From Bacillus renqingensis (GTDB lineage: Bacteria > Bacillota > Bacilli > Bacillales > Cytobacillaceae): a stretch of DNA of 48,070 bases. Numbering within the stretch: the first letter of the stretch is position 1; each line of letters begins with the position of its first letter. The DNA lies in NCBI RefSeq assembly GCF_016464375.1, contig NZ_JADDIU010000036.1, positions 1-48,070 of the forward strand, in the 5' to 3' direction. This document shows, piece after piece, positions 1 to 10,752 of the stretch. Under the pieces are notes generated by a model. That model was not told the DNA's origin, ran no database searches, and saw nothing but the letters and a program-made list of their open reading frames with translations. A program made the position numbers and the translations under genes.

Positions 1-35
1 AAAAAGACAATCTGAAAAAGATTGTCTTTTTTTTG
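1..35 (+). terminator. Intrinsic terminator of an upstream gene
   Basis: An 11-bp inverted repeat (AAAAGACAATC / GATTGTCTTTT) with a 7-nt loop is followed by a T run. It terminates a gene lying before the window. The stem is A/T-flanked on both sides, so it could act in both directions. Confidence 0.8.
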
Positions 36-95
36 TATTAAATCACTTTTCATTGCCCCTTTTAGGGTAAGTATAGTTTTTGCAAAATATAGGGC

Positions 96-120
96 TTAAC
101 AAAAATTAATTTTATGTTAA
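96..120. promoter_or_regulatory. Near-palindrome in the yebE leader
   Basis: TTAACA and TGTTAA flank a self-complementary AT core, giving a 25-bp near-perfect dyad (one extra base in the right arm) 33 nt before the yebE start. It may be an operator or just AT-rich promoter DNA. No well-spaced -35/-10 pair could be assigned around it. Confidence 0.25.
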
Positions 121-153
121 AGTAGAATGAAAACCATTCATAAAGGAGACATT

Positions 154-699
154 ATGGTGTTAGAAAATAGCGTGATAATGGTTGCGATCATTTTAATCAT
201 TAATATCGTTTACGTATCATTTTTTACGATAAGAATGATTTTAACCTTAAAGGGACGGCGTTATTTAGCGGCGGGTCTCAGCATGATTGAAGTGGTCATA
301 TATGTTCTCGGTCTCGGGCTTGTTTTGAAAAATATTAATGAAATCCAAAATCTGATTGCTTATGCAGTTGGTTATGGGATTGGCGTTATTGTTGGGATGA
401 AGATTGAAGAAAAGCTGGCGTTAGGCTATATTACTGTCAATGTCATCACTTCAGAATGGGATAAGGATTTACCAAGGCTCATAAGAGAAAAAGGGTATGG
501 GGTGACGGACTGGCAGGCCCATGGGCTTGAAGGCAACAGGATGGCGTTGCAAATTCTGACACCAAGGAAATTTGAATTAAAGCTTTATGATACAATCAAA
601 AGTTTCGATCCCAAGGCATTCATTATCGCCTATGAACCAAAGACGATACACGGTGGCTTTTGGGTGAAATCAGTGAAACGAGGGAAGCTGTTTAAATGA
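154..699 (+). CDS. yebE: UPF0316/DUF2179 membrane protein YebE
   Basis: A 181-residue membrane protein of unknown function in the UPF0316 (DUF2179/DUF5698) family. Three hydrophobic segments lie near residues 6-25, 39-58 and 67-83, followed by a soluble DUF2179 domain of about 85 residues ending in a conserved stretch with [16 protein letters not shown]. The ATG at 154 is preferred over the ATG at 127 because AAAGGAG (142-148) precedes it and the product then matches the family length. It overlaps yebG by ATGA. The position upstream of purE matches B. subtilis. The family is membrane-bound and its ligand is unknown. Confidence 0.88.
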   Translation: MVLENSVIMVAIILIINIVYVSFFTIRMILTLKGRRYLAAGLSMIEVVIYVLGLGLVLKNINEIQNLIAYAVGYGIGVIVGMKIEEKLALGYITVNVITSEWDKDLPRLIREKGYGVTDWQAHGLEGNRMALQILTPRKFELKLYDTIKSFDPKAFIIAYEPKTIHGGFWVKSVKRGKLFK

Positions 700-887
700 G
701 CAAAAAGAAATTTGAAGTTCAGGAAAACGAAAGTATTGAAGCATGTTTAAATAGAATAAGGCAAGAAGGGTACACTCCGATTCGGCGAATCGAAAAGCCA
801 ATTTTTCAAGAAGTGAAGAAGAACAGCGAGACGATTTATGAACCAATTGACAGGAAAATCGTCTTTGAGGCAAAGTTAATAGAGTAA
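696..887 (+). CDS. yebG: NETI-motif protein YebG
   Basis: A 63-residue soluble protein of unknown function in the small NETI-motif family. The diagnostic segment is [16 protein letters not shown] followed by [12 protein letters not shown]. It overlaps the yebE stop by ATGA, so the two are translationally coupled. The PurR-box and promoter region of the pur operon starts directly after its stop codon. Family and synteny support the call; no biochemical role can be read from the sequence. Confidence 0.82.
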   Translation: MSKKKFEVQENESIEACLNRIRQEGYTPIRRIEKPIFQEVKKNSETIYEPIDRKIVFEAKLIE

Positions 888-932
888 AACACGAACATTC
901 TATCTGAAATTTAAAAATAACGTTCGATTAAT
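886..932. promoter_or_regulatory. PurR operator: divergent PurBox pair
   Basis: CGAACATT (892-899) and the inverted AACGTTCGATTAAT (919-932) form two oppositely oriented PurBoxes just upstream of the purE -35 box. In Bacillus such pairs bind the PRPP-responsive repressor PurR (established knowledge). The arrangement, about 16 nt apart and next to the promoter, matches known pur control regions. Confidence 0.8.
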
Positions 933-934
933 TG

Positions 935-964
935 TTGACAGCTTCATGAAATAGCTGTTAAGAT
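935..964 (+). promoter_or_regulatory. Sigma-A promoter of the pur operon
   Basis: TTGACA (935-940) and TTAAGA (958-963) are separated by 17 bp. Transcription would start near 970, some 20 nt before the riboswitch. Confidence 0.8.
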
Positions 965-990
965 AGAGATAATTAATGAAGAATTTACCT

Positions 991-1066
991 TTACCCTCGT
1001 ATATCCATGGGAATATGGCCCATAAGTTTCTACCCAATAACCGTAAATTATTGGACTATGAGGGAA
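991..1066 (+). ncRNA. Guanine-type purine riboswitch aptamer
   Basis: All three helices are visible: P1 (CCCTCGTA at 994-1001 with the 3' strand ending in GAGGG at 1064), P2 (ATGGG 1007-1011 / CCCAT 1019-1023) and P3 (CCAATAA 1034-1040 / TTATTGG 1048-1054). The conserved core GTTTCTACC and the closing GGACTATG are present. The specificity base corresponding to C74 is C (position 1056), which indicates guanine/hypoxanthine rather than adenine. It should switch off the pur operon at high guanine through the downstream terminator. Confidence 0.95.
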
Positions 1067-1136
1067 AGTCAATATGTTCGGCAACAAGGAGAGGGTGTCA
1101 CTGGCTTGATCCTTCGTTTTGTTGACCTGTTTTCGA

Positions 1137-1192
1137 TGCCCGGACAAATGGCTTTCTCTTTTAGAGATGCTGTTTGCCGGGTATTTTATTTT
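1137..1192 (+). terminator. Riboswitch expression-platform terminator
   Basis: A long imperfect hairpin pairs CCCGG plus CAAA with TTTG plus CCGGG and has an inner TCTCT/AGAGA helix. TATTTTATTTT follows, ending about 20 nt before purE. It is the attenuator controlled by the aptamer at 991-1066. Confidence 0.82.
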
Positions 1193-1213
1193 GATAAAAA
1201 AGGGGGTCTCAAA

Positions 1214-1702
1214 ATGACAGTTTGTGTTGGTGTTATTATGGGGAGCAAATCGGATTGGGAAACGATGAAGCATGCTTGTGATCAATTAGAGCAATTAGAA
1301 GTTACCTATGAAAAAAAGGTCGTATCCGCTCATCGGACACCTGATTTAATGTTTACATATGCGGAAGAGGCAAGAGAAAGAGGACTGAAGGTGATTATTG
1401 CCGGGGCTGGCGGTGCTGCGCATCTTCCAGGGATGGTTGCCGCTAAAACAACCTTGCCGGTAATCGGTGTTCCGGTACAATCGAAAGCATTGAACGGGTT
1501 AGACTCCTTGCTGTCAATTGTACAAATGCCGGGCGGAGTGCCGGTGGCAACAGTAGCAATCGGCAAGGCAGGAGCTATAAATGCCGGCCTCTTGGCGGCG
1601 CAGATCGTAGCAACAGAGGATGCTGGATTAGCTGAAAGACTGCAGGCCAGAAGAGAGACAATTCGTAAGGAAGTCTTGGAAAGTAGTGATGAGCTTGTAT
1701 AA
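1214..1702 (+). CDS. purE: N5-carboxyaminoimidazole ribonucleotide mutase PurE
   Basis: Class I PurE of 162 residues, the usual length. It converts N5-CAIR to CAIR in de novo IMP synthesis. The N-terminal VIMGSKSDW motif and the catalytic SAHRTPD loop are present, as is [11 protein letters not shown]. The ATG at 1214 follows AGGGGG. The same frame is open back to 1007, but that extension reads through the riboswitch and terminator and is not part of the protein. First gene of the pur operon, overlapping purK. Regulated by PurR and the guanine riboswitch. Confidence 0.97.
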   Translation: MTVCVGVIMGSKSDWETMKHACDQLEQLEVTYEKKVVSAHRTPDLMFTYAEEARERGLKVIIAGAGGAAHLPGMVAAKTTLPVIGVPVQSKALNGLDSLLSIVQMPGGVPVATVAIGKAGAINAGLLAAQIVATEDAGLAERLQARRETIRKEVLESSDELV

Positions 1703-2843
1703 TAAAACGATTTTACCAGGGTCGACAATAGGGATTATCGGCGGCGGACAACTCGGACGGATGCTGGCGTTAGCAGCAAAAGCACAAGGCTTTCGCATTG
1801 CGGTATTAGAACCGACAGCTGATTCTCCTTGTGCGCAAGTGGCAGATGTTGAAGTTATTGGTGCATACGATGATCGGGAGGCAATTACCAAGCTAGCGGC
1901 TGTCAGTGATGTAATTACCTATGAATTTGAAAATATAGACGCCGAGACATTGCGGTGGATTTGCGAGCAGGCCTACGTTCCTCAAGGGCCTGCGCTCTTG
2001 GCGATTACCCAGGATAGGATTAAGGAAAAAGCAGCGATTCGACAGGCCGGTGTTGAGGTTGCCCCATATGAAATTATCGAAAGTATGGCAGATTTATTTT
2101 TAAAAATCAATAAGGTTGGTTACCCGGCCGTCCTGAAGACAGCGAGAGGCGGCTATGACGGAAAGGGTCAGTTGGTGATAAAGACGGAGCATGACCTAGC
2201 AAAGGGGGAGGCCCTTCTTGAACATGGTGCCTGCGTTTTAGAGCAATGGATTCCTTTTGAAAAAGAAATATCGGTGATCGTGACACGTAAACCAGATGGT
2301 GAAACAGCTATTTTTCCAGTTGGGGAAAATATTCATGTCGAAAATATTCTGCATCAAACAATTGTTCCAGCCCGGATATCTACTAGTCTTCAGTTAAGAG
2401 CGGTTGAAAAAGCAAAGCAGATTGCCGATTCACTTGGATTAGTTGGAATTTTGGCAGTTGAAATGTTTGTAACGGAAGAGGGAACGATTTATATTAATGA
2501 ATTGGCACCCCGGCCGCATAACTCAGGGCATTACTCGATTGAGGCCTGTGTGACATCGCAGTTCGAGCAGCATATCCGCGCCATCTGTAATTGGCCATTA
2601 GGAAGCACCGAGCTATTAAAGCCTGTCGTAATGGTCAACCTATTAGGAGAGCATCTTGATAAGCTTTTCGAAGAAATTCCCGCTTTGGCAGACTGGAAGA
2701 TTCATTTATATGGGAAAAAGGAAGCGAAGCTAAAGCGGAAGATGGGGCATGTGATATTGCTAAGGGATTCGATAGAGGAGGCCCTGACTGAGGTTGAGGC
2801 AAGCCAAATTTGGAGTGGAGTTAAGGAAAAGATCGGAGGATAA
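1689..2843 (+). CDS. purK: N5-carboxyaminoimidazole ribonucleotide synthase PurK
   Basis: ATP-grasp enzyme of 384 residues that carboxylates AIR with ATP and bicarbonate to N5-CAIR, the substrate of the preceding purE product. The N-terminal [12 protein letters not shown] motif, the ATP-grasp segment with [12 protein letters not shown], and the metal-binding [13 protein letters not shown] are visible. It overlaps the end of purE by 14 nt. A GTG at 1686 and an ATG at 1689 both follow GGAAAG; I chose the ATG because of spacing. A PurE/PurK pair confirms that PurE is the class I mutase. Confidence 0.96.
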   Translation: MSLYNKTILPGSTIGIIGGGQLGRMLALAAKAQGFRIAVLEPTADSPCAQVADVEVIGAYDDREAITKLAAVSDVITYEFENIDAETLRWICEQAYVPQGPALLAITQDRIKEKAAIRQAGVEVAPYEIIESMADLFLKINKVGYPAVLKTARGGYDGKGQLVIKTEHDLAKGEALLEHGACVLEQWIPFEKEISVIVTRKPDGETAIFPVGENIHVENILHQTIVPARISTSLQLRAVEKAKQIADSLGLVGILAVEMFVTEEGTIYINELAPRPHNSGHYSIEACVTSQFEQHIRAICNWPLGSTELLKPVVMVNLLGEHLDKLFEEIPALADWKIHLYGKKEAKLKRKMGHVILLRDSIEEALTEVEASQIWSGVKEKIGG

Positions 2844-2846
2844 AAC

Positions 2847-4145
2847 ATGATTGATCGTTATACGAGACCGGAAATGGGGGCAATTTGGACGGAGGAGAAC
2901 CGCTTTAATGCTTGGCTAGAGGTAGAGATTCTTGCCTGTGAGGCATGGGCGGAATTGGGCGAAATACCAAAAGCGGATGTTCAAAAGCTACGCGAACATG
3001 CTTCGTTTAATATCGACCGAATTAAGGAAATTGAACTTGAAACAAGACATGATGTCGTTGCCTTTACCCGCGCCGTTTCTGAAACTTTAGGGGAAGAGCG
3101 GAAGTGGGTTCATTACGGCTTAACTTCAACGGATGTCGTTGACACAGCACTTTCCTACGTATTAACACAGGCGAATGCGATTTTACTTAAAGACATTGAA
3201 AACTTTATTGAAATTTTGCGGAACAAGGCGATGGAACATAAATACACGGTGATGATGGGGCGGACGCACGGCGTTCATGCAGAGCCGACCACTTTCGGTT
3301 TAAAACTCGCTTTATGGTATGAAGAAATGAAGCGGAATCTTGAGCGCTTCAAGCAGGCGGCACAGGGTGTTGCGGTTGGGAAAATTTCTGGTGCCGTTGG
3401 TACCTATGCCAATATTGACCCATTTGTCGAGCAGTATGTTTGTGAAAAGCTGGGACTTGAACGAGCACCGATTTCGACGCAAACATTACAGCGTGACCGT
3501 CATGCCCATTATATGTCTGTGCTTGCACTGCTTGCGACCTCGATTGAAAAATTTGCGGTAGAGGTACGCGGGCTGCAGAAAAGTGAAACCCGTGAAGTGG
3601 AGGAGTTTTTTGCTAAAGGACAAAAGGGGTCTTCCGCAATGCCGCACAAGCGGAATCCAATCGGCTCCGAAAATATGACCGGAATGGCACGTGTGATCCG
3701 CGGCTACATGATGACGGCTTATGAAAATGTGCCACTGTGGCATGAGCGCGATATTTCACATTCTTCTGCTGAACGGATTATCTTGCCGGATGCAACAATT
3801 GCCTTGGATTACATGCTAAACCGCTTTGGCGGGATTGTGAAAAACTTGACGGTCTATCCGGAAAATATGAAGCGCAACATGGAGCGCACGCTTGGCCTGA
3901 TTTATTCGCAGCGCGTGCTGCTGGCCCTTATTGACAAGGGGTTATCCCGTGAAGAGGCGTATGATACGGTGCAGCCTAAGGCAATGGAAGCATGGGAAAA
4001 GCAGGTTCCATTTCGCGGCTTAATTGAAGCGGATGGAAAAATTACTGCTTTACTTTCTGAGGCAGAAATCGCGGATTGTTTTGATTATCATTACCACCTT
4101 AAGCATGTCGATATGATTTTTGAACGGTTAGGGTTGAGCAAGTAG
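2847..4145 (+). CDS. purB: Adenylosuccinate lyase PurB
   Basis: A 432-residue fumarase/aspartase-superfamily enzyme. It acts twice in purine synthesis, cleaving SAICAR to AICAR and adenylosuccinate to AMP, with release of fumarate. The superfamily signature [12 protein letters not shown] lies near residues 261-272, and the [10 protein letters not shown] histidine segment near 138-147. The start follows CGGAGGA, 3 nt after purK. Unlike the tight spacing elsewhere in the operon, 326 nt of repeat-rich DNA separate its stop from purC. Confidence 0.97.
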   Translation: MIDRYTRPEMGAIWTEENRFNAWLEVEILACEAWAELGEIPKADVQKLREHASFNIDRIKEIELETRHDVVAFTRAVSETLGEERKWVHYGLTSTDVVDTALSYVLTQANAILLKDIENFIEILRNKAMEHKYTVMMGRTHGVHAEPTTFGLKLALWYEEMKRNLERFKQAAQGVAVGKISGAVGTYANIDPFVEQYVCEKLGLERAPISTQTLQRDRHAHYMSVLALLATSIEKFAVEVRGLQKSETREVEEFFAKGQKGSSAMPHKRNPIGSENMTGMARVIRGYMMTAYENVPLWHERDISHSSAERIILPDATIALDYMLNRFGGIVKNLTVYPENMKRNMERTLGLIYSQRVLLALIDKGLSREEAYDTVQPKAMEAWEKQVPFRGLIEADGKITALLSEAEIADCFDYHYHLKHVDMIFERLGLSK

Positions 4146-4156
4146 CGACTAGTTGA

Positions 4157-4364
4157 TAGGTCGCCAATAAAGGCTATTGGCGACCGAAGCCGGAAAAAAA
4201 TCGGGGTCTCGGTGGCGTAAAAGGGTTCTACGTGCCCTAAGCTGGAAAAAAGTCGAGTACTCGGTAGCGTAAAAGGGTTCTATGCGCCCGAAGCTGGTAA
4301 AAAAACGAATACTCGGTCCATATATAAGCATTCCACGCAACCGAACCCAAGAAAAAACCGAACC
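4157..4364. repeat. Four tandem 52-bp hairpin repeats between purB and purC
   Basis: Four units, each exactly 52 bp (4157-4208, 4209-4260, 4261-4312, 4313-4364), with a decayed fifth trailing to about 4410. Typical landmarks per unit are TCGGT, GCGTAAAAGGGTTCTA, AAGCTGG, then an A run and CGAGTAC. The first unit forms a perfect 11-bp hairpin (GGTCGCCAATA / TATTGGCGACC, 5-nt loop); later units are increasingly imperfect. ACCGA and TCGGT at unit edges can pair as well. The remaining spacer to purC (4411-4471) holds only a small GGGGC/GCCCC hairpin and the purC Shine-Dalgarno site. Confidence 0.85.
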
Positions 4365-4471
4365 TGCGGTAGCCAATACTGACAAGAAAATACCAGAAAA
4401 CAGTCTAGGGGGCTCAAATTGCCCCGCACCATAACTGGAAGATTCCCAATTTTAAAAAATAGGAGTGAATC

Positions 4472-5188
4472 ATGATGAGAGAACTGCTATATGAAGGAAA
4501 GGCCAAACGAATTTACGCTACAGATGATGAACAGGTTGTTCTTGTTGAATACAAAGATTCCGCCACCGCCTTCAACGGGCAAAAAAAGGCTGAAATCGAC
4601 GGTAAAGGCCGATTAAATAACGAGATTACCAGTTTGTTATTTTCAAAGCTTAAAGAAAATGGCATTGACTCGCATTTTCTAAAGCGGGTGTCGGAAACAG
4701 AACAGCTGGTAAGAAAAGTTACGATCATCCCGCTCGAAGTGGTGGTGCGCAATGTCGCCGCAGGCAGTCTTTCCAAAAGATTGGGAATCGAAGAGGGCCG
4801 TGTACTTACTACTCCACTCGTTGAGTTTTATTTAAAAAACGATGACCTGGGTGACCCGCTTGTTACAAAAAGCCATATTCTTGAATTGAACGTTGCAACA
4901 GTGGAGGATCTCCATCAATTACGAGAAAAAGCGCTGCAAATCAATGGTATCTTATCCAATTTTTTCACCGAACTGGGCATCCGCCTAATCGACTTTAAGC
5001 TGGAATTTGGCAAGGACCATGAAGGGCAAATTTTACTCGCAGATGAAATCTCCCCCGATACATGCCGCCTATGGGATCAACAAACCAGTAAGAAGCTCGA
5101 TAAAGATGTATTCCGTCGTGATTTAGGAAGCCTGACAGAGGCCTATGAAACGATTTTAGAAAAACTTGGAGGTCATCAGCATGTATAA
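4472..5188 (+). CDS. purC: SAICAR synthetase PurC
   Basis: Phosphoribosylaminoimidazole-succinocarboxamide synthase, 238 residues. It ligates aspartate to CAIR with ATP. Family landmarks are LLYEGKAKRIY at the start, KDSATAFNGQKK, the substrate segment PLEVVVRNVAAGS, IDFKLEFG and the metal/ATP motif LADEISPDTCRLWD. AGGAGTG precedes the ATG; a second ATG 3 nt later is an equal alternative. Its end overlaps the purS start by 8 nt. Confidence 0.97.
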   Translation: MMRELLYEGKAKRIYATDDEQVVLVEYKDSATAFNGQKKAEIDGKGRLNNEITSLLFSKLKENGIDSHFLKRVSETEQLVRKVTIIPLEVVVRNVAAGSLSKRLGIEEGRVLTTPLVEFYLKNDDLGDPLVTKSHILELNVATVEDLHQLREKALQINGILSNFFTELGIRLIDFKLEFGKDHEGQILLADEISPDTCRLWDQQTSKKLDKDVFRRDLGSLTEAYETILEKLGGHQHV

Positions 5189-5435
5189 AGTAAAAATATA
5201 TGTTACCTTACGGGAAAGTGTATTGGATCCGCAAGGAAAGGCTGTAACCAACTCATTAAACGCATTACACTACCAAGAAGTAACCGATGTCCGCATTGGT
5301 AAATATATGGAACTAAAGGTTGAAAAATCTGACCGCAACATTCATGAAGTGATCGACGAAATTTGCGATAAACTGTTGGCCAATCCAGTTATTGAAGACT
5401 ATCGCTACGAGGTAGAGGAGTGTGTCGGACATTGA
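5181..5435 (+). CDS. purS: FGAM synthase subunit PurS
   Basis: Small structural subunit (84 residues) of the three-part formylglycinamidine ribonucleotide synthase of Gram-positive bacteria, bridging PurL and PurQ. The N-terminal [18 protein letters not shown] is diagnostic. The ATG at 5181 is chosen because it gives the family length and follows GGAGG; an in-frame codon 15 nt upstream overlaps the Shine-Dalgarno site. It overlaps purC by 8 nt and purQ by 4 nt. Confidence 0.95.
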   Translation: MYKVKIYVTLRESVLDPQGKAVTNSLNALHYQEVTDVRIGKYMELKVEKSDRNIHEVIDEICDKLLANPVIEDYRYEVEECVGH

Positions 5436-6115
5436 AGTTTGCGGTGATCGTCTTTCCGGGCTCAAATTGTGATGTCGACATGTACCACGCGATCAAAGAT
5501 GAGCTCGGAGAAGAAGTAGAATATGTTTGGCATGATACGTCCTCCTTAGAAGAATATGACGGAATTCTGCTGCCGGGCGGTTTCTCGTATGGTGATTATC
5601 TCCGCACCGGAGCGATTGCTCGCTTCAGCAAAGTCATGCAAGCGGTGATCAAAGCAGCGGATGACGGAAAGCCCATACTGGGCGTGTGCAACGGATTCCA
5701 AATCCTCTTAGAAGCAGGTCTTCTTCCAGGAGCGATGCGCCGGAATGAAAGTCTTTCGTTTATTTGCAAACCAGTTGAATTAAAAGTAGAAAGCAGCACA
5801 ACGATGTTTACGAACGCATATCAAGAGGGACAGACCATCACCATCCCTGTCGCACACGGGGAAGGGAATTACTATTGTGATGAAGAAACGCTGGCAAAGT
5901 TAAAAGCGAATCACCAGATTGTATTTACGTACCGGCGAAATCCGAATGGAAGCCTCGAGAATATTGCCGGGATCATCAATGAAAAAGGTAATGTCCTTGG
6001 GATGATGCCACATCCTGAACGAGCCGTTGACACCCTTTTAGGCAGTGCTGACGGGCTGAAGATTTTTCAATCAATCGTAAAGACTTGGAGGGAAGCACAT
6101 GTTGTTAAAGCATGA
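5432..6115 (+). CDS. purQ: FGAM synthase glutaminase subunit PurQ
   Basis: Class I glutamine amidotransferase subunit supplying ammonia to PurL. With a TTG start at 5432 it has 227 residues, the usual length, and begins [13 protein letters not shown]. The catalytic cysteine is in GVCNGFQIL (Cys86), with the His/Glu partners in HPERAVD near the C-terminus. A GTG at 5420 in frame overlaps the AGAGGAG Shine-Dalgarno site and is less likely. The TTG overlaps the purS stop (TTGA), a typical coupling arrangement. Confidence 0.94.
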   Translation: MKFAVIVFPGSNCDVDMYHAIKDELGEEVEYVWHDTSSLEEYDGILLPGGFSYGDYLRTGAIARFSKVMQAVIKAADDGKPILGVCNGFQILLEAGLLPGAMRRNESLSFICKPVELKVESSTTMFTNAYQEGQTITIPVAHGEGNYYCDEETLAKLKANHQIVFTYRRNPNGSLENIAGIINEKGNVLGMMPHPERAVDTLLGSADGLKIFQSIVKTWREAHVVKA

Positions 6116-8327
6116 ACCACATCCGCAGCAGATTAAAACAGAAAAGCTATACCAGCAAATGGGATTATCTGACGAGGAATTTACGATGGTTGAAACTATT
6201 CTCGGCCGCACGCCCAATTGGACCGAAACAGGATTATTTTCGGTAATGTGGTCGGAACACTGCAGCTATAAAAACTCGAAGCCGGTTCTCAAAAAATTCC
6301 CAACATCAGGGGAAAAGGTTCTTCAAGGGCCTGGAGAAGGCGCTGGAATCGTGGATATCGGTGACGGCCAAGCAGTGGTGTTTAAAATAGAAAGCCATAA
6401 CCATCCGTCAGCCATTGAACCGTATCAAGGCGCAGCAACCGGTGTTGGCGGGATTATCCGCGATATCTTCTCGATGGGTGCACGCCCGATTGCCTTATTA
6501 AACTCACTTCGGTTTGGCGAGCTCGATTCGGCCCGCGTCAACTATCTTTTTAAAGAAGTGGTTGCCGGGATTGCCGGCTATGGCAACTGCATCGGGATTC
6601 CGACCGTTGGCGGCGAAGTGCAATTTGAACCATGCTATGAAGGCAACCCGCTTGTGAATGCGATGTGCGTTGGTCTGATCCATCATGAAGATATTAAAAA
6701 AGGTCAAGCCCACGGTCTCGGCAACACCGTTATGTATGTAGGGGCAAAAACAGGACGCGATGGGATCCACGGAGCGACCTTCGCTTCAGAAGAATTAACA
6801 GAGCAATCGGATGAGAAGCGGCCGGCGGTGCAGGTCGGCGATCCATTCATGGAGAAACTGCTCCTTGAGGCATGCCTAGAATTAATTCAATCGGATGCCC
6901 TTGTTGGGATTCAAGATATGGGGGCAGCAGGTCTGGCAAGCTCCTCTTCGGAAATGGCCAGTAAAGCCGGCATGGGAATTGAAATGAATTTAGACCTCGT
7001 ACCACAGCGTGAAACGGGCATGACGGCTTATGAAATGATGCTTTCCGAATCGCAGGAGCGGATGTTGATTGTCGTGAAAAAAGGCAGAGAACAAGAGATA
7101 GTCGACTTGTTTAAAAAATATGACTTAGAAGCCGTGGCGATTGGCAAGGTGACCGATGACAAGCAATTCCGCCTGTACCATAAAGGGGAGGTAGTAGCAG
7201 ATATTCCGGTGGATGCCCTGGCTGAAGAGGCACCGGTTTATCACAAGCCATCGAAAGAGCCTGCTTATTTTGCCGAATTTCAGGCAATGACTTCTGAAGT
7301 TCCACAGGTTACTGATGTAAAAGAGACATTAATCCAAATTTTATCGCAGCCGACTGTAGCCAGCAAGGAATGGGTGTATGAGCAGTACGATTACATGGTA
7401 CGGACAAACACAGTCGTCTCGCCGGGTTCAGATGCCGCGGTCGTCCGCATTAGAGGGACACGCAAAGCATTGGCAATGACTACCGATTGTAATTCCCGTT
7501 TTGTATACCTGGATCCAGAAACCGGTGGAAAAATCGCCGTAGCGGAAGCAGCCCGCAATATTGTCTGTTCGGGTGCGGAACCATTAGCGATTACCGATAA
7601 CCTAAATTTCGGAAATCCGGAAAAACCAGAGGTATTCTGGCAGATTGAAAAATCAGCCGACGGTATCAGTGAGGCCTGCCGTGTACTTGAAACACCCGTA
7701 ATCGGCGGAAACGTCTCTTTATACAACGAAACAAGCGGCACCGCGATCTACCCGACACCGGTGATCGGCATGGTCGGGCTTGTAACCGATCTTGACCATA
7801 TCACGACACAGCCGTTCAAAAACAGCGGCGACCTCATCTATTTAGTGGGGGAGACAAAGCAAGAATTTGGCGGCAGTGAGCTGCAAAAGCTGCTTCACAA
7901 CGGCCGGGTTTTTGGAAAGGCTCCCGAGCTAAATATCCATCTGGAAAAAGAAAGACAAGACCAAGTGCTGGCGGCAATTCGCGCAGGGGTTGTGCAATCT
8001 GCCCATGACCTGTCAGAAGGCGGCTTAGCCGTTGCCCTTGCAGAATGCCTATTTGGCGGTAAGCAGCTTGGTGCGAAGGTCAACATCAACGGCGATCCGG
8101 TCACGGCTTTATTCAGTGAAACGCAATCCCGCTTTCTATTATCGGTGAAAAAAGCAGATCAACAACAGTTTGAAAGTTTAGTAGCCGCCCAGCTGATTGG
8201 CGAAGTCAATCAAACAGGCCGCCTACAAGTTGCAACCAATGAAAAAATGATTCTTGAAGCAGAAGTTGCGGAATTAGAAACAGCCTGGAAAGGAGCCATC
8301 CCATGCTTGCTGAAATTAAGGGATTAA
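6099..8327 (+). CDS. purL: FGAM synthase large subunit PurL
   Basis: Small-type PurL of 742 residues. It converts FGAR to FGAM using ATP and the ammonia from PurQ, in complex with PurS. Family landmarks are [33 protein letters not shown], the first-half [12 protein letters not shown] and the second-half [15 protein letters not shown]. It starts inside the end of purQ after GGAGGGAAG and overlaps the purF start by 25 nt. Confidence 0.97.
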   Translation: MLLKHEPHPQQIKTEKLYQQMGLSDEEFTMVETILGRTPNWTETGLFSVMWSEHCSYKNSKPVLKKFPTSGEKVLQGPGEGAGIVDIGDGQAVVFKIESHNHPSAIEPYQGAATGVGGIIRDIFSMGARPIALLNSLRFGELDSARVNYLFKEVVAGIAGYGNCIGIPTVGGEVQFEPCYEGNPLVNAMCVGLIHHEDIKKGQAHGLGNTVMYVGAKTGRDGIHGATFASEELTEQSDEKRPAVQVGDPFMEKLLLEACLELIQSDALVGIQDMGAAGLASSSSEMASKAGMGIEMNLDLVPQRETGMTAYEMMLSESQERMLIVVKKGREQEIVDLFKKYDLEAVAIGKVTDDKQFRLYHKGEVVADIPVDALAEEAPVYHKPSKEPAYFAEFQAMTSEVPQVTDVKETLIQILSQPTVASKEWVYEQYDYMVRTNTVVSPGSDAAVVRIRGTRKALAMTTDCNSRFVYLDPETGGKIAVAEAARNIVCSGAEPLAITDNLNFGNPEKPEVFWQIEKSADGISEACRVLETPVIGGNVSLYNETSGTAIYPTPVIGMVGLVTDLDHITTQPFKNSGDLIYLVGETKQEFGGSELQKLLHNGRVFGKAPELNIHLEKERQDQVLAAIRAGVVQSAHDLSEGGLAVALAECLFGGKQLGAKVNINGDPVTALFSETQSRFLLSVKKADQQQFESLVAAQLIGEVNQTGRLQVATNEKMILEAEVAELETAWKGAIPCLLKLRD

Positions 8328-9712
8328 ACGAAGAGTGCGGCATCTTTGGTGTCTGGGGACATCAGGATGCCGCCCAGCTAACCTACTACGGACTTCACGC
8401 CTTGCAGCATCGCGGCCAAGAAGGAACCGGTATCGTCGTTTCCGATGGAAAAACATTAACAGGGGTTAAAGGTGAGGGGCTGGTGACGGAGATCTTTACC
8501 GCTGAAAGAATGGCTGAATTAACCGGATCAGCTGCCATCGGTCATGTCCGTTATGCAACGGCAGGGGGCGGAGGCTACGAAAATGTTCAGCCGCTCCTCT
8601 TCCATTCGCAAACCGGCAGCCTGGCGTTAGCCCATAATGGTAATTTAGTAAACGCTAATTTCCTGAAACACCAGCTGGAAGCCCAGGGGAGTATTTTTCA
8701 AACAAGCTCCGATTCAGAGGTTTTGGCCCATTTAATCAGACGCAGCGGCTTTCATCACATGAGTGACCAGGTGAAAAACGCCCTGTCGATGTTAAAAGGA
8801 GCCTATGCCTACTTAATTATGACCGAAACGGAGTTAATGGTGGCGCTTGATCCGCATGGATTAAGGCCGTTGTCGCTTGCCTGCCTGGGCGATGCCTACG
8901 TCATTGCTTCGGAAACATGTGCCTTTGATGTGATAGGAGCAGAATATATCCGCGATATCCGGCCGGGAGAATTATTGATTATTAATGAGAGCGGACTGAA
9001 ATCAGAACAGTTTGCCGTTAGTTCAACAAAGGCCATCTGCATGATGGAATATGTTTATTTTTCAAGACCTGACAGTAATATTCAAGGCTTTAATGTCCAT
9101 ACAGCAAGGAAAAACATGGGGAAACGTTTAGCCATCGAGGCCCCGATCGAAGCGGATGTGGTCACAGGAGTTCCGGACTCCAGTATTTCGGCGGCCATTG
9201 GTTATGCCGAAGCGACCGGGATTCCTTATGAAATGGGCTTGATTAAAAATAAATACGTCGGCAGGACGTTTATTCAGCCGTCACAGTCATTGCGTGAGCA
9301 AGGGGTCAAAATGAAACTGTCTCCGGTCCGCGGCGTCGTCGAGGGGAAACGTGTCGTCATGGTCGATGATTCAATTGTAAGGGGAACGACAAGCAGGAGA
9401 ATCGTGAATTTGCTGAAAGAGGCAGGGGCAACAGAAGTGCATGTGGTCATTAGCTCGCCGCCGATAAAAAATCCATGCTTCTACGGGATTGATACTTCAT
9501 CGAAGGAAGAATTGATTGCCTCTGATAAATCAGTCGAAGAGATTCGCCAGCTGATTGGTGCAGATTCATTAACCTTCTTAAGCACGGAAGGAATGGTTGC
9601 AGCGCTCGGGCAAACGGAAGGAACAAATGGCTTTTGCCTCGGCTGTTTTACAGGGGATTACCCGACAGAAATCTATCCAGATACACGACAATACTATTAC
9701 CAAAGGGGGTAA
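8303..9712 (+). CDS. purF: Amidophosphoribosyltransferase PurF
   Basis: First committed enzyme of IMP synthesis (PRPP plus glutamine to phosphoribosylamine), 469 residues. An 11-residue propeptide [11 protein letters not shown] precedes the Cys12 nucleophile of the N-terminal glutaminase domain. The PRPP loop [14 protein letters not shown] marks the C-terminal transferase domain. Cysteines in NPCFYG and [11 protein letters not shown] are those that ligate the [4Fe-4S] cluster in the B. subtilis-type enzyme, which controls oxygen-dependent turnover. GGAAAGGAG precedes the start. Confidence 0.97.
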   Translation: MLAEIKGLNEECGIFGVWGHQDAAQLTYYGLHALQHRGQEGTGIVVSDGKTLTGVKGEGLVTEIFTAERMAELTGSAAIGHVRYATAGGGGYENVQPLLFHSQTGSLALAHNGNLVNANFLKHQLEAQGSIFQTSSDSEVLAHLIRRSGFHHMSDQVKNALSMLKGAYAYLIMTETELMVALDPHGLRPLSLACLGDAYVIASETCAFDVIGAEYIRDIRPGELLIINESGLKSEQFAVSSTKAICMMEYVYFSRPDSNIQGFNVHTARKNMGKRLAIEAPIEADVVTGVPDSSISAAIGYAEATGIPYEMGLIKNKYVGRTFIQPSQSLREQGVKMKLSPVRGVVEGKRVVMVDDSIVRGTTSRRIVNLLKEAGATEVHVVISSPPIKNPCFYGIDTSSKEELIASDKSVEEIRQLIGADSLTFLSTEGMVAALGQTEGTNGFCLGCFTGDYPTEIYPDTRQYYYQRG

Positions 9713-9717
9713 CGGCT

Positions 9718-10752
9718 GTGGCAAATGCATACAAACAAGCAGGCGTTGATATCGAAGCAGGCTACGAAGCGGTTGAAAGAATGAAAAAGCATGTCCAAAA
9801 AACAGCCAGAGCCGGTGTCCTCGGCAGCCTTGGCGGCTTTGGCGGGATGTTCGATCTATCAGCACTAAATTTAAAGGAGCCGGTTTTGGTGTCAGGCACC
9901 GATGGCGTTGGGACGAAAATTATGCTCAGCTTTATGATGGATCGCCACGATACGATCGGCATTGATGCGGTGGCGATGTGTGTCAATGATATTGTGGTTC
10001 AGGGGGCGGAGCCGCTTTACTTTTTAGATTATATTGCCTGCGGGAAGGCGGAGCCGGCGAAAATCGAGGCGATTGTCAAGGGGGTGGCGGATGGCTGTGC
10101 CCAGGCAGGATGTGCCTTAATCGGCGGCGAAACGGCGGAAATGCCCGGGCTTTACCGCGAGGATGAGTACGACTTAGCCGGTTTTTCCGTTGGTGCCTGT
10201 GAAAAACAGCAGCTCGTTACCGGTGAGACTATCAAGCCCGGGGATGTGCTGATTGGTCTGGCATCAAGCGGTATCCACAGCAACGGCTACTCGCTCGTTC
10301 GAAAGGTGTTTAACAACTGGTCGTTGCTGGAGTTTGTCGATGAACTTGAGTGCACATTAGGGGAAGAACTTCTAAAACCAACCAAGATCTATGTAAAATC
10401 AATTTTGTCTGCGCTCAAGAAATTCAACTTGAAAGGGATGGCCCATATCACCGGCGGTGGTTTCATTGAGAATATACCAAGGATGCTGCCAGCAGGACTT
10501 GGGGCGGAACTGGATGAGAAATGCTGGCATATTCCGTCTATCTTTAAATTAATATCTGAGGTAGGACAAGTCGATTATCAAGAGATGTATCAAATTTTTA
10601 ACATGGGAATCGGTATGGTAGCTGCGGTTGACAAGGAAGAAGCGGCGTTAGTGATGAAGCATTTTGAACAATGCGGTGAAACGGTCTATCAAATCGGCGT
10701 TGTGACGGAGCAAGAAGGCATTATCATTAATGGGCGCGGTGGCCGCCGATGA
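9718..10752 (+). CDS. purM: AIR synthetase PurM
   Basis: Phosphoribosylformylglycinamidine cyclo-ligase, 344 residues, which closes the imidazole ring using ATP. Landmarks are [28 protein letters not shown], the metal-binding [12 protein letters not shown] and GGETAEMPG. The GTG at 9718 is chosen because AAAGGGGGT lies just upstream and the product then matches the family. The frame is open further upstream only by overlap with purF. Its stop overlaps the purN start (ATGA). Confidence 0.96.
   Translation: MANAYKQAGVDIEAGYEAVERMKKHVQKTARAGVLGSLGGFGGMFDLSALNLKEPVLVSGTDGVGTKIMLSFMMDRHDTIGIDAVAMCVNDIVVQGAEPLYFLDYIACGKAEPAKIEAIVKGVADGCAQAGCALIGGETAEMPGLYREDEYDLAGFSVGACEKQQLVTGETIKPGDVLIGLASSGIHSNGYSLVRKVFNNWSLLEFVDELECTLGEELLKPTKIYVKSILSALKKFNLKGMAHITGGGFIENIPRMLPAGLGAELDEKCWHIPSIFKLISEVGQVDYQEMYQIFNMGIGMVAAVDKEEAALVMKHFEQCGETVYQIGVVTEQEGIIINGRGGRR

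Noticed and set aside
1007..1213. N-terminal extension of purE
   Set aside because: This stretch is the riboswitch aptamer and terminator; the family length and the Shine-Dalgarno site place the start at 1214.
4149..4385. 78-codon open frame on the minus strand across the 52-bp repeats
   Set aside because: The repeat period (52) is not a multiple of three, so units are read in different frames; no ribosome site or family resemblance.
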